Below, piece after piece: positions 1-12,240 of a stretch of DNA of 64,000 nt. Every line of letters starts with the position of its first letter. Positions within the stretch are counted from its first letter, which is position 1. The stretch spans positions 950,001-1,014,000 of the forward strand of contig OX393551.1 in the NCBI GenBank assembly GCA_947650365.1, given 5' to 3'. Under the pieces are notes generated by a model. The model saw only the letters and a program-made list of their open reading frames with translations. It was not told where the DNA came from and ran no database searches. This DNA comes from Chamaelirium japonicum (taxonomy: Eukaryota > Streptophyta > Magnoliopsida > Liliales > Melanthiaceae). The position numbers were made by a program, and so were the translations under genes.

Positions 1-465
1 AGAAGAGAGAAGAGAATGGAGAGCTAAACAAACATAGAAGAGAGAACTTCACACCTATACCTATGGCTAATGGACTGAAGAGAAACGAAGACAGAAGAGA
101 AAAAAGAAGAGAATGGAGAGATAAATGAAGAGAGAAGAGAGAAGAAGTCCTGCTCTAGTCAATTGGCAATAGGTATAGGTGTGAAGTAAGAAGGAATCTA
201 AATTCCAAAAATCCATTTCTATCTTTGTTTTTCTATCCATTTTCTTGTGATGGGTCAGCTGGGCTCGACATGTTCGTGCTGAAAACATATTATGAGATGA
301 GAGAAAGAGAGAGAGTCATCAAACGTGCCCCACCCTAAAGGGGTCATATATTATTTATAAGGTAATATTACTGAGGGCCTAGGTAATCCATTAGAAAACC
401 TAATCCATGGGAGAAGATAGAAAAGAACGGAGAGATTTAATTATATTATTGAGAAGTGGAGTTTT

Positions 466-612
466 CTTAATAGTATCATCTCAACGTTATTACGATTATC
501 ATAGTAAATTATCTTCTCTCTTCATTTTAATCAAACAATTAATTTTATTAAAAAAATATAGTAATATTACTATGATAATCATAATAACGTTGAGAAGATA
601 CTATTGAGAAGT
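466..612. repeat. Short foldback element (about 145 bp)
   Basis: A left arm of about 42 bases (ATAGTATCATCTCAACG then TTATTACGATTATCATAGTAA) is mirrored by its reverse complement at 567-608, with a 58 bp A/T-rich loop between. Copies or half-copies of the arm recur at about 2,025-2,090, 5,066-5,110, 8,625-8,665, 13,715-13,860, 28,575-28,620, 34,720-34,760, 40,145-40,290 and 46,300-46,430. No transposase is visible. It may be a MITE-like family or the two ends of the longer A/T spacer brought together. The inverted partner of this copy in block C is 40,145-40,290. Confidence 0.7.
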
Positions 613-2497
613 GGAGTTTTGAAATTTAGATTGATTCTTACTTCATACCTATACCCATGGCGAATAGACTGGAACATGACTTATTCTCTCTTCTCTTTTC
701 ATTTATCTCTCCGTTCTCTTTTCTCATTTTCTATTTTTGTTTCTCGCTCCGTTTTCTTATGACTGGTCGGTTGGCCAAGACATGTTCGTGCTGATAACGT
801 GTTATGACATGGAAGAAAGTTAGAGCCATCAAACATGCCCTACTCTAAATGGGTCGTATATTATTTATAGGGTAAGCTTACTTAGTGCCTAATTAATATA
901 TGGTAAACCCTAATCCATGGCAGAAGATAGAAGAGAACGGAGAGATTTAATTATATTATTGAGAAGTGGAGTTTTGGAATTTAGATTCATTCTTACTTCA
1001 CACAGATACCCCAGGCCAATGGACTAGTACAGGACTTCTTCTCTCTTCTTTCTTCGTTTATCTCTCCATTCTCTTCTCTCTTCTTCTCTCTCTTATGTCT
1101 TTGTTTCTCTCTCCATTTTCTTGTGACTGGTCGCTGGGCTCGACTTGTTCGTACTGATAACGTGTTATAAGATAGGAGAAAGAGAGAGCCGTTAAACATG
1201 CCCCACCCTAAAGGTATTATATATTATTTATAGGGTAAGCTTACTTAGGGCCTAATTAATCTATAGAAAACTCTAATATATGGGAGAGATCCGACAGTGT
1301 ATCTCTTAATATTTGAACTTGGGGCCTAAATAATTCGGGTGTGCCACTTCTAACTATCGAGCCCAGCTGACCAGTCATATCTCTCTCTTCTGTCTTTGTT
1401 TATCTCTTCGTTCTCTTCTCTCTTCTTCTCTCTCTTCTATTGAGTTTTAGAATTTAGATTCCTTCTTACTTCACACCTTTTCCCATGGCGAAGGAATTGC
1501 AGGACTTCTTTTCTCTTCTCTCTTCGGAGAGATAAGAGAGAAGAAGAAAAAAAAAACAGAGGGATAAATGAAGAGAGAAGAAAGAAGAAGTCCTACTCCA
1601 GTCCATTGACCCTGGGTATAGGTGTGAAGTAAGAAGGAATCTAAATTCCAAAACTTCTCTTCTGACTTTGTTTCTCTCTCTGTTTTCTTATGACTGGTCG
1701 GCTGGGCTCGATATGTTCGTGCTGATAATGTGTTGCGAGATGGGAGAAAGAGAGAGCTGTAAACGTGCCCTACCCTAAAAGGGTCGTATATTATTTATAG
1801 GGTAAGCTTACTTAGGGCCTAAGCAATCTATGGGAAACCCTAATCCATGGGAGAAAAGAGAAGAAAATGAAGAAATTTAATTATATTATACGACCCCTTT
1901 AGGGTGGAGCAAGTTTAATGACTCTCTCTTTTTCCCATCTCACAACACGTTAATTAGTAAATTTAATTATTAAATTATTAAATTATTTAAATTATCTAAT
2001 AATTAAATAAATAATTAATTTAATTAAAAAAGTTATAGTAATATTACTATGATAATCATAATAAAGTTGAGATGATACTATTGAGAAGTGAAGTTTTAGA
2101 ATTTAGATTCCTTCTTACTTCACACCTATAACTATGGCAATAATCAATTATATTAATTAAATATTTATAAGGTAAGCTTACTAGTTAAGAGAATTGATTT
2201 AATAATTATTTAAATAAATAATTAATACGACCCCTTTAGGGTGGGGCACGTTCGATCGGATAATTGTCCACCGTTGGATCTCTTCCATGGATTAGGGTTT
2301 CCAATAGATTGCTTAGGCCCTAAGTAAGCTTTCCCTATAAATAATATACGACCCCTTTTGGGTGGGGCACGTTTGACAGCTCTCTCTTTCTTTCATCTTA
2401 CAACGCATTATCAGCACGAACATGTCGAGCCCAACCGACCAGTCACAAGAAAACGGAGAGAGAAACGAAGACAGAAGAGAAAGAAGAAGATATAGTT

Positions 2498-2965
2498 AAA
2501 AAGTTAATAATTTTAATAAATTTATTATGTAATTAATTAATTAAATTTTTTTTATTAAATTATAAAATAATAATTGAAATAAATAAAAAATTTTATTATT
2601 TAATTAAGTAATAAAATAAAATTATAATTTAATAACTATTTACTTATTATTTAAATAATAAATTAATTTTTTGAATATATAAATAATAAAATATTTTTTT
2701 AAATAACTTAAATTTTTTTAAATAATCAAATTAATATTTATTTCTTTTAACATTTAAATATTAAATATATTATTTAAATAATTTAAATATTTAGTTATAA
2801 AGATAATTAAATATTTATTTAATTATTTAACTATTTAATTTATTAAATTAATTAAATAATAGGAAGTAATGAAGGAAGATGAGGCACACCTAAATTTTTT
2901 GCTTTAAAAATAATTTATATTTTTCTTTAAAAACTTTAAAATATTATAACTGTTATGAGATCGTT
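2498..2965 (+). repeat. A/T spacer, right-end version
   Basis: Nearly pure A/T sequence ending in a conserved right end (AGGAAGTAATGAAGGAAGATGAG, A-rich stretch, ACTGTTATGAGATCG) that leads straight into the TTCGATCGGATGG start of the next alpha module. The same version occurs at 20,270-20,735 and, inverted, at 37,905-38,375. It lacks the foldback-like left end of the full spacers. No gene is visible. Confidence 0.7.
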
Positions 2966-4574
2966 CGATCGGATGGCTGTCTACCATCGGATCTCTCCCT
3001 TGGATTAGGGTTTCCTATTGATTGCTTAGGCCCTATGTAAGCTTACCCTATAAATAATATACGACCATTTTAGGGTGGAGCATGTTTGATGGCTCTTTCT
3101 TTTTCCTATCTCACAACACATTATCAACACAAACATGTCGAGCCTAGCTGACCGGTCATACGACAACGGAGAGAGAAACGAAGATAGAAAAGAGAGTAGA
3201 TGAAAGAAGAGAATGAAGAGATAAATGAAGAGAGAAGAGAGAAGAAGTCATGCTCCAGTCTATTCACTATGGGTATAAGTATAAAGTAAGAAAGAATCTA
3301 AATTCCAAAACTTAACTTTTTAATATTTATATGACCTTTTTAGGGTAGGGCACGTTTGACGGCTCTCTTTTTCTCCATCACACAATACGTTATCAGCATG
3401 AACATATCGAGCCCAACTGACCAGTCATAAGAAAACAGAGAGAGAAAAGAAGACAGAAGAGAGAAGAGAATACAGAGATAAACGAAAAGAGAAGATAGAA
3501 GAAGTCATGCTCTAACCTATTGGCCACGGGTATAGGTGTGAAGTAAGAAGAAATCTAATTAGGGTGGGGCATATTTGATGGCTCTCTCTTTCTCTCATCT
3601 CATAATACATTATCAGTACGAATATGTCGAGCCTAATCGACCAGTCATAAGAAAACAGAGAGAGAAACAAAGACAAAACAAAAAGAAGAAGAGAGAAGAA
3701 AATATAGAAATAAACGAATAGGAAAGAGAGAAGAAGTCCTGCTCTAGTCTATTCGCCATAGGTATAGGTGTGTAGTAAGAAAGAATCTAAATTCTAAAAC
3801 TCCACTTCTTAATAATATAATTAAATCTCTCTGTTCTCTTTCCTCTTCTCCCATGGATTAAGGTTTACCATAGATTGCTTAGGCCGTAAGTAGGCTTATC
3901 CTATAAAGAAAATACGCCTTTATTAGGGTAGGGCACGTTTGACCGCTCTTTCTTTCTCCCATTTTATAAAACGTTATCAGCACGAACATATCTAGCCCAG
4001 CCGACCAGTCATAAGAAAATAGAGAGAGAAACGAAGACAGAAGAGAGAGAACAGAACTGAAAATTAATTACTTAAATAGTCTCTTCTCATACGGGTATAG
4101 GTGTGTAGTAAGAAGGAATCTAAATTCCAAAACTCCACAAAAGAGAGAGAAGAAAAGAGAAGAGCACAGAGAGATAAATGAAGAAAGAAGAGAGGAAAAG
4201 TCCTGCTTCAGTCTATTGGCTATGGGTATAGGTATGATGTAAGAAATAATCTAAATTCTAAAACTCTACTTTTCAATATTTATACGACCCCTTTAGGGTA
4301 GGGCATGTTTGACGGCTCTCTCTTTCTCCCATCTTACAACACTTTATCAGTACGAACATGTCGAGCCCAGCCGACCAGTTATAAGAAAACGGGGAGAGAA
4401 ACTAAGACAAAAAAGAGATAAAAGAACACAGAGATAAACAATAAGAGAAGAGAGAAGAAGTCCTGCTCCAGTCTATTGGCCACGAGTATAAGTGTGAAGT
4501 AAGAAGGAATCTAAATTTCAAAACTCTACTTTTCAATAAGATAATTAAATCTCTTTGTTCTCTTCTTTCTTCTC

Positions 4575-4745
4575 CCATGGATTAGGGTTTTCCATAGATT
4601 GCTTAGGCCCTAAGTAAGCTTCCCTATAAATAATATACGACCCCTTTAGATGTGGCACGTTTGATGACTCTCTCTTTCTCTCATCTTACAACACGTTATC
4701 AGCATGAATATGTCGAGCCCAGCCAACCAATCACAAGAAAATGAA
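4575..4745 (+). promoter_or_regulatory. Full alpha module (promoter-like, LTR-end-like)
   Basis: Example of a complete alpha unit. In order: TTAGGGTTT at 4,582-4,590 (reverse of the plant telo-box AAACCCTAA), CTTAGGCCCTAAG, GTAAGCTT, TATAAATAA at 4,625-4,633, a pyrimidine-rich leader, then CGTTATCAGCATGA at 4,694-4,707 (one change from the commonest form) and an ATG-TCGAGCCCAGCC context. The box order and spacing suit a pol II promoter, but promoter activity is inference. The inverted partner is at about 35,945-36,115. Confidence 0.55.
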
Positions 4746-4935
4746 GAGAGAAACGAAGACAGAAGAGAAAGAAGAAGAAAGAAGAGAACAGAGATATAAA
4801 TGAAGATAGAATAGAGAAGAAGTTCTGCTCTTGTCCATTGCCATCTAATCGAATGATCTCATAACAGTTGTATTGTTTTAAACTTTTTTACAGACAAATA
4901 TAAATTATTTTTATTACAAAAAATTCATTGGCAAT

Positions 4936-6999
4936 CTTTTGAGAGAAGAAGAGAGAAGAGAACGGTGAGATAAACGAAGAGAGAAGAAAGAAGAAGTCCT
5001 ACTCCAGTCCATTTGCCACGGGTATAGGTGTGAAGTAAGAAGGAATCTAAATTCCAAAACTCTACTTCTCAATAGTTTCATCCCAAAGTTATTATAATTA
5101 TCATAGTAATGTTACTATAATTTTTTTAATTAAATTAATTATTTATTTACTTATTAAAATAATTAAATAAATTAAATAAATATTTCAATTAATAAATTAA
5201 TTATTTTATTTAAATAAATTAGTAATTTTTACTAATTTATTAAATAATTAAATAAATTAAAAAAAGCAATTTTTAAAAAATTAAATAAGTAATTTTTTTT
5301 AAATTAAAAAATTAAAAAAAATTAGATTAAAAATTAAAAAAAATTACTTATTTATAAAAAAATTAAAAAAAAATTGCTTAAAAAAAAATTAAAAAAATTA
5401 AAAAATTATTTAATTAATTGCTTAAATTATTTATTTAAATTGCTTAAAAATTATTAAAAAATTTTTTAAATAAATTTTTTTTTTAAATAAATAAATTTTT
5501 TTAAAATTATTAATTTTTTAAATAAATAATTGCTTAAATTATTTATTTATTTTAAATAAATAACATGTTAAAAAATTGCTTAAAAAAAATTAAAAAATTG
5601 CTTAAAATTTTTTTTTAATTTATTTAATTTTTTTTACTTAAAAAAATTAAATTAATAAGTAATAAGTAATTTTTTTTTTTTTTCATATAATATTTCAATT
5701 ATTTATTTACTTATTTATTTAATTATTCTTACTTCATACCTAAACCCATGGCCATGGACTGGAGTAGGACTACTTCTCTCTTTTCTCTTGATTTATCTCT
5801 CCGTTTTTTTCTCTCTTCTTCTTTCTCTTCTGTCTTTGTTTCTTTCTCCATTTTCTTGTAACTGGTCGGCTGGACTCGACATGTTCGTGCTTATAACGTG
5901 TTGTGAGATAGGAAAAAGAGAGAACCGTTACACGTGCCCCTCCCTAAAAGGCTCGTATAAATATTAAGAAGTAAAGTTTTGGAATTTAGATTCCTTCTTA
6001 CTTCACACCTATACCTATGACTAATGAACTGAAGCAGGACTTCTTCTCTCTTCTTTCTTCATTTATCTTTCCGTTCTCTTCTCTCTTTTTCCCTCTCTTC
6101 TATCTTTGTTACTTTCTCTGTTTTCTTGTGACTGGTCGGTTGGGCTCGATATGTTCATGCTGATAACATATTGTGAGAAGAGAGAAGAGAACCTAAATAA
6201 AATATTTAAATCTCTCTAGTTTTAATAATTAAATAGAAGTCTGTCCTTATTTTCTCTCTCTTCTGTGGAATTTTGGAATTTAGATTTCTTATTACATCAC
6301 ACCTAATCCTGTGCCCAATGGACTGGAGCAGGACTTTTTCTCTCTTCTCTATTCGTTTATCTTTTAGTTCTCTTCTCTCTTCTTCTCCTTTCTCTTCTCT
6401 CTCTTTTTTAGAGTTTTGGAATTTAGATTCTTTCTTACTTCATATTTATACCCGTGGCCAATGGACTAGAGCAGGACTTCTTATCCCCTTTTCTCTTCGT
6501 TTATCTCTCTGTTCTCTTCTCTCTCTACCTAAATAATTTAATTAAATAATATAATTATTTAATTAAGAGAGAAACAAAGACAGAAGAGAGAGAAGAAGAG
6601 AGAAGAGAAAGGAGAGATAAACAACAAGACTTCTTCTCTCTTCTTTTTTTATTTATCTCTATATTTTCTTCTCTATTCTTCTCTCTCTTCTCTGTTCTCT
6701 TCTTTCTTCTTCTCTCTCATCTGTGAAGTTTTGGAATTTAGATTCCTTCTTACTTCACACCTATACCCGTGGCCAATGGACTGGAGCAGGACTTCTTCTC
6801 CCCTTCTCTCTTCGTTTATCTCTCCGTTCTCTTATCTCTTCTACCTAAATAATTTAATTAAATAATATAATTATTTAATTAAGTGAGAAACAAAGACAAA
6901 AGAGAGAAGAAGAGAGATGAGAATAGTCCATTGGCCATGGGTATAAGTGTGAAGTAATAAGGAATCTAAATTTCAAAACTCCATAAAAAAGAGAGAAGA
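4936..6999. repeat. Array segment between block A and U1
   Basis: Holds an A/T-rich spacer (5,060-5,725), minus-strand alpha pieces at 5,860-5,965 and 6,120-6,180, and paired beta arms. At 6,532-6,568 and 6,843-6,880 a small A/T hairpin (stem TTAATTAAATAA / TTATTTAATTAA) separates a pyrimidine arm from a purine arm. The segment at 6,190-6,245 is an inverted copy of the unit boundary at 7,000. No gene is visible. Confidence 0.65.
5060..5725. repeat. Long A/T-only spacer with poly(A)/poly(T) runs
   Basis: It begins with the foldback-like left end near 5,066-5,110 and then runs for about 600 bases with hardly any G or C. It is rich in poly(A) and poly(T) runs and repeats of AAATTGCTTAAA and AATTAAAAAAATT. 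Unlike the other long spacers it does not end in the AGGAAGTAA right end but passes directly into ATTCTTACTTCATACC of a beta tail. No gene is visible. Confidence 0.75.
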
Positions 7000-8255
7000 T
7001 AAAGATAGGCTTCTATTTAATTATTAAAACTATTGAGATTTATATTATTTTATTTAGGTTCTCTTCTCTCTTCTTACAACACGTTATCAGCACGAATATG
7101 TCGAGCCCAACCGACTAGTCAGAAGAAAATAGAGAAAGAAATAAAGACAGAAGAGTGAGAAAAAGATAGAAAAGAACGGAGAGATAAACGAAGAGAGAAG
7201 AGATAAGATGTCCTGCTCCAGTCCATTCACCACGGGTATAGGTGTGAAATAAAATGGACTCTAAATTTCAAAACTCAACTTCTCTATATTTATATGACCC
7301 CTTTAGGGTGTGGTACGTATGACGGCTCTCTCTTTCTCCCATCTCATAACACGTTATAAACAAGAACATATCGTACCCAGTCGACCAATCACAAGAAAAT
7401 GGAGAGAGAAACGAAGACATAAGAAAGAGAAGAGAGAAGAGGACAGAGAGATAAAAGAAGAGAGAAGAAAGAAGAAGTCATGCTCAAGTCCATTGGCCAC
7501 GGGTATTGGTGTGAAATAAGAAGGAATCTAAATTCAAAAACTCCATAGAAGAAAGTGAAGAAGAGAGAAGAGAACGGAGAGATAATTAAAGATAGAAGAG
7601 AGAAGAAGTCCTACTCCTATCCATTGGCTATGGGTATAGGTATGAAGTAAGAAGGAATCTAAATTCCAAAACTTTACTTCTGTCTTTATTTCTCTCTTCG
7701 TTTACTACAACTGGTTAGCTAGGCTCGAAATATTCATGCTGATAACTTATTGTGAGATAAGAGAAAGAGAGAGTTGTCAAACGTGCCCCATCCTAAAGGG
7801 GTCATAAATTATTTATTATTTATAAGGTAAGCATATTTAGGGCCTAAATAATCTATAGGAATCCCTAATCCATGGAAAAAAGAGAAGAAAATGGCGAGTG
7901 TAAATTATATTATTGAGAAGTGGAGTTTTGAAATTTAGATTACTTCTTCTCTCTTCTGTCTTCTTTTATCTCTTTATTCTCTTATTTCTTGTTCTCTCTC
8001 TTCTATTTTTGTTTCTCTCTCCGTTTTCTTGTGATTGGTCAGCTGGGCTATATATGTTCATACTGATAACGTACTGTGATATAGAAGAAAAAAGGAGCCG
8101 TCAAATATGCCCCACCCTAAAGGGGTCATATAAATATTGAGAAGTTAAGTTTTGGAATTTATATTCCTTCTTACTTCACACCTATACCCATGGCCAATGG
8201 CCTAGAGTAGGACTTCTTCTTTCTTCGTTTATTTTTTCGTTCACTTCTCTAATTT

Positions 8256-8278
8256 TCTCTCTCTCTCTCTCTCTCTCT
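8256..8278. repeat. (CT)n microsatellite
   Basis: About 11 uninterrupted CT units inside the pyrimidine arm of a minus-strand beta module. It is the longest pure dinucleotide run I noticed in the array. Confidence 0.8.
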
Positions 8279-10049
8279 TCTATCTTCGTTTCTCTCTCCG
8301 TTTTCTTCTTTCTTTTTCTCTCTCTTCTATCTTCGTTTCTTTCTTCATTTTCTTGTGAATGGTAGGCTGGGCTCGATATATTCGTGTTGATAATATATTA
8401 TGAGGTAGAAGAAAGGGAGATCTATAAAATGTGCCCCACCCTAAAGGTGCCATATAAATATTGAGAAGTAGAGTTTTGTAATTTAGATTCCTTCTTACTT
8501 CATATCTATACCCGTGGCTAATGGACTGTAGTAGGACTTCTTCTCTTTTCGTGCTGATAATATTACTAAATTTTTTTAATTAAAATAATCATTTAATTAA
8601 AATAAAGAGAGTTTTGGAATTTACTATGATAATCATAATAACATTGAGATGATACTATTGAGAAATAGAGTTTTAGAATTTAGATTTCTTCTTTTTGTTT
8701 CTCTCTCCGTTTTCTTATGACTGGTCGGCTGGGCTCGACATGTTCGTGCTAATAACGTATTATGAGATGGGAGAAAAAGAAAGTCATCAAACATGCCCCA
8801 CCCTAAAGGGGTTGTATATTATTTATAGGGTATGCTTACTTAGGGCCTAAGTAATCTATGGGAAACCCTAATCCATAGGAGAAGATAGAAGAGATCGGAG
8901 AGATTTAATTATATTATTGAGAAGTGGAGTTTTGGATTTTAAATTCCTTCTTACTTCACACCTATATCCTTGGCGAATGGACTAGAGTAAGACTTCTCTT
9001 TTGTCTCTTCATTTATCTCTCCATTCTCTTCTCTCTTCTCACAATACGTTATCAGTACGAACATATCGAGCCCAGCCGACCATTCACAAGAAAACGGTGC
9101 GAGAAACGAAGAAAGAAGAGAGGGAAGAAGAGAGAAGAGAACGGAGAGATAAATAAAGAAAGAAGAAGAGAAATAAAATATTTTTTATGCTCATAAATTT
9201 ATATTAATTATTTAATAATTATGTAATGTTTTATAATTAAATATTTAAATAATAACATTGAGATAATACGATTTGAATATTTAAAGAAATAATATACTTT
9301 ATAATATTTAAAGAAATATTAATTAAAATAAATAAGCAATCTTTTATCTCACAACATATTATCAGCACGAACATGTCAAACCCAGCAGACCAGTTACAAA
9401 AAAATAAAGAGAGAAATGAAGACAAAAATAAGAGAAGGAGAGAGAAGAGAACGGAGAGATAAACGAAGTGAGAAGAGAGAAGAAATCATGCTCCAATCCA
9501 TTCGACATGAGTATAGGTGTAAAGTAAGAAAGAATCTAAATTCCAAAACTTCACTTCTCAATAATATAATTAAATCTCTCCATTCTCTTCTCTCTTCTCC
9601 CATGGATTCGGGTTTCCTATAGATTGCTTAGGCTTTAAGTAAACTTACGCTATAAATAATAAACGACCCCTTTAGGGTGCAGCACATATGACGGCTCTCT
9701 CTTTCTCCCATCACACAATATGTTATCAGTACGAACATATCGAGCCAAGCCGACCAGTTACAAAAAAACAGAGAGAAAAACGAAGACAGAAGAGAGAGAA
9801 GAAGAGAACGAAGAGAACAAAGAGATAAATGAAGAGAGAAAAGATAAGAAGTCCTACTCCAGTCCATTTGCCATGGGTATAGGTGTGAAGTAAGGAGGAA
9901 TCTAAATTCCAAAACTCCACAGAAGAGAGAAAATATGAAAGAAGAGAATAAAGCGAAAAATAAAAAGAGAAGAGAGAAGTAGTCTTGCTCAAGCCCATTG
10001 GCCACGGGTATAGGTGTGAAGTAAGAAGGAATCTAAATTACAAAACTCC

Positions 10050-10744
10050 ACTTCTCAATAGTATCATCTCAACATTATTATGATTATCATAGTAATATTA
10101 CTATACTTTTTTTAATTAAATTAATCATTTATTTAATTATTAAATAATTTAAATAATTTAATAATTAAGTTTTTAGTAAAATAATTAATTTTTTAAGTTA
10201 TTTAATTATTTTAATTATTTATTATTATTATATTATTAAATTATTAAATTATATAATGATTTAATTATTTAAATTATTAAATAAAGAAATATTAATTTAA
10301 TTATATTATATATTAATTTATTTATTTTATAAGTTATTTCTTAAATTATTATTTTATTTTTAATTAATTAAATAATAAGTCACTTATTGAAATATTTAAA
10401 AACTTAATTAGTGAAGAAATATATTAAATATATTATTTACTCATATAAAAAAATAATTTAATTATTAAATAATTTTATAGTTAAATAAATAATTAAAAAA
10501 AATTATTATACAATTAAATAATTATTTTATTAAATTATAAAATATTAATTGAAATTAATAAAAAATTAATTATTTAATTAAGTAATAAAAATAAAAAATA
10601 ATTCTATAACTTTTTACTAATTATTTAAATAATTAGTTAATTATTTTAATAATAGGAAGTAAAGAAGGAAGATGAGGTAATCCAAATTTTTTATTTTAAA
10701 AATAATTTATATTTTTCTTCAAAAAAATTTAAAACATTATAACT
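10050..10744 (+). repeat. Full A/T spacer of U1
   Basis: Left end CTCAATAGTATCATCTCAAC with the foldback-arm sequence, then about 550 bases of almost pure A/T, then the right end (AGGAAGTAAAGAAGGAAGATG ... ACTGTTATGAGATCG). Homologous full spacers are at 24,310-25,204 and 29,760-30,664. A copy cut after about 360 bases is at 48,840-49,199. No gene is visible. Confidence 0.75.
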
Positions 10745-11020
10745 GTTATGAGATCGTTCGATAGGATGGCTATCCACCGTTTGATCTCTCCCTTGGATTA
10801 TGATTTTCTATATATTGCTTAGACCCTAAGTAAGCTTACCCTATAAATAATATACGACCACTTTTCCATAGATTGCTTAGGCCTTAAGTAAGCTTACTCT
10901 ATAAAGAATATACGATCCTTTTAGGGTGGGGCACATTTGACGGCTCTCTTTTTTTCCCATCTCACAATACGTTATCAACTCAAACATATCAAGCCTAGCT
11001 GACCAGTCATAAGAAAACGA
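10745..11020 (+). promoter_or_regulatory. Alpha module with duplicated promoter section
   Basis: The section from the ATAGATTGCTTAGG box through the TATA box occurs twice in tandem (around 10,815-10,860 and 10,866-10,915) before a single leader and a diverged primer-site motif. The same duplication is at 25,205-25,470 and 30,665-30,930, always just right of a full A/T spacer. It therefore predates the spread of the higher-order unit. Confidence 0.65.
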
Positions 11021-12240
11021 AGAGAGAAATGAAGACAAAAGAGAGAGAAGAAGAAAGAAGAGAACGGAGAGATAAACGAAAAGAGAAAACAGAAGAAGTC
11101 CTACTCTAGTCCATTGGCCACGAGTATAGGTCTGAAGTAAGAAGGAATCTAAATTCCAAAACTCCACTTCTCAATAGTATTATCTCAATATTATTTTAAT
11201 TATCATAGTAATATTACTATAATTTTTTCAAATAAATTATTTATTTATTTAATTATTAAAAAGGTGTGAAGTAAGAAGGAATCTAAATTCCAAAACTCCT
11301 TTTCTTAATATTTATATGACTCCTTTAGGGTGGGGCATATTTGACGGCTCTCTCTTTCTCCCATCTCATAATATATTATCAGCACGAACATGTCAAGCCC
11401 AGCCAACCAATCACAAGAAAACAGAGAGAGAAACGAAGACAGAAAAGAGAGAAGAAGAGAGAAGAGAACGAAGATATAAAAGAAGATGGAAGAGAGGAGA
11501 AGTTCTGCTCCAGTCCATTGGCCACGGGTATAGGTGTTAAGTAAGAAGAAATCTAAATTCCAAGACTCCACAAAAGAAAGAGAAGAAGAGGGAAGAGAAC
11601 AAAGAGATAAATAAAGAAAGAAGAGAGAAGAAGTCCTTCTCTAGTCTATTGGCCATGGGTATAGGTGTGAAGTAAGAAGGAATCTAAATTCCAAAACTCC
11701 ACTTCTGTCTTCGTTTATGTCTCCATTCTCTTCTCTCTTCTTTTCTCTTTTCTTTTCTCTTTTCTGTGTAGTTTTGGAATTTAGATTCCTTCTTAATTCA
11801 CATATATACCCATGGCGAATGGACTGGAGCAGTACTTCTTCTCTTTTCATTTACGTATGCATTCTCTTCTCTCTTCTTCTCTCTTTTCTATCTTTGTTTC
11901 TTTCTTAATTAAATAATTATATTATTTAATTAAATTATTTAGGTAGAAGAGAAAAAAGAATGGAAAGATAAACGAAGAGAGAAGGGGAGAAGAAGTCCTA
12001 CTCCAGTCCATTCTCCATGGGTATAGGTGTAAATTAAAAAAGAATCTAAATTCCAAAACTCCACAGAAGAGAGAGAAGAAGGGAGAAGAGAACAGAGATG
12101 AGAGAGAAGAATAGAGAAGAGTGCATAGAGATAAACAAAGCGAGAGAATAGGAGAAGTCCTGCTCCATTCCATTAGCCACGGGTATAGGTGTGAAATAAT
12201 AAGGAATCTAAATTCCAAAACAACATAGAAGAGAGAGAAG

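Larger units (their letters stand above)
1..4935 (+). repeat. Block A of the array
   Basis: Minus-strand alpha modules lie at about 235-415, 745-925, 1,115-1,290 and 1,680-1,855. Plus-strand ones lie at 1,885-1,955 (broken at the primer-site motif), 2,265-2,490, 2,960-3,190, 3,331-3,440, 3,560-3,660, 3,840-4,040, 4,285-4,400 and 4,575-4,745. Unique landmarks are a scrambled alpha piece with TATCTCTTAATATTTGAAC at 1,309, an A/T patch at 2,130-2,230, an interrupted beta tail at 4,060-4,110 and a spacer end at 4,840-4,935. The same landmarks recur in order in B (from 19,012, lacking the first 1.3 kb and the last piece) and reversed in C (35,770-40,740). Confidence 0.75.
7000..12240 (+). repeat. 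Higher-order unit U1 (about 5.2 kb)
   Basis: It starts with the boundary GGCTTCTATTTAATTATT followed by TTATATTATTTTATTTAGG. Alpha modules follow: plus 7,072 (truncated), plus 7,285, minus 7,700, minus 8,020, minus 8,350, minus stub 8,545 with foldback half, minus 8,710, plus 9,030 (truncated), A/T piece 9,180-9,345, plus 9,345 (truncated), plus 9,600. Then come paired beta arms, the A/T spacer 10,050-10,744, the double promoter 10,745-11,020, plus 11,310 and an A/T hairpin at 11,908-11,945. The same order is seen in U3 and partly in U2 and U4. Confidence 0.7.

Noticed and set aside
274..300. TTCGTGCTGATAACG-type sequence as part of a real tRNA gene or tRNA-derived SINE
   Set aside because: Only about 14 bases match the anticodon arm. 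No acceptor stem or A and B box sequences surround it, and it sits beside an LTR-like end, so a primer-binding site fits better.
4582..4590. Interstitial telomere repeat
   Set aside because: TTAGGGTTT occurs singly per module, never as a tandem run, so it is a telo-box-like motif and not telomeric DNA.
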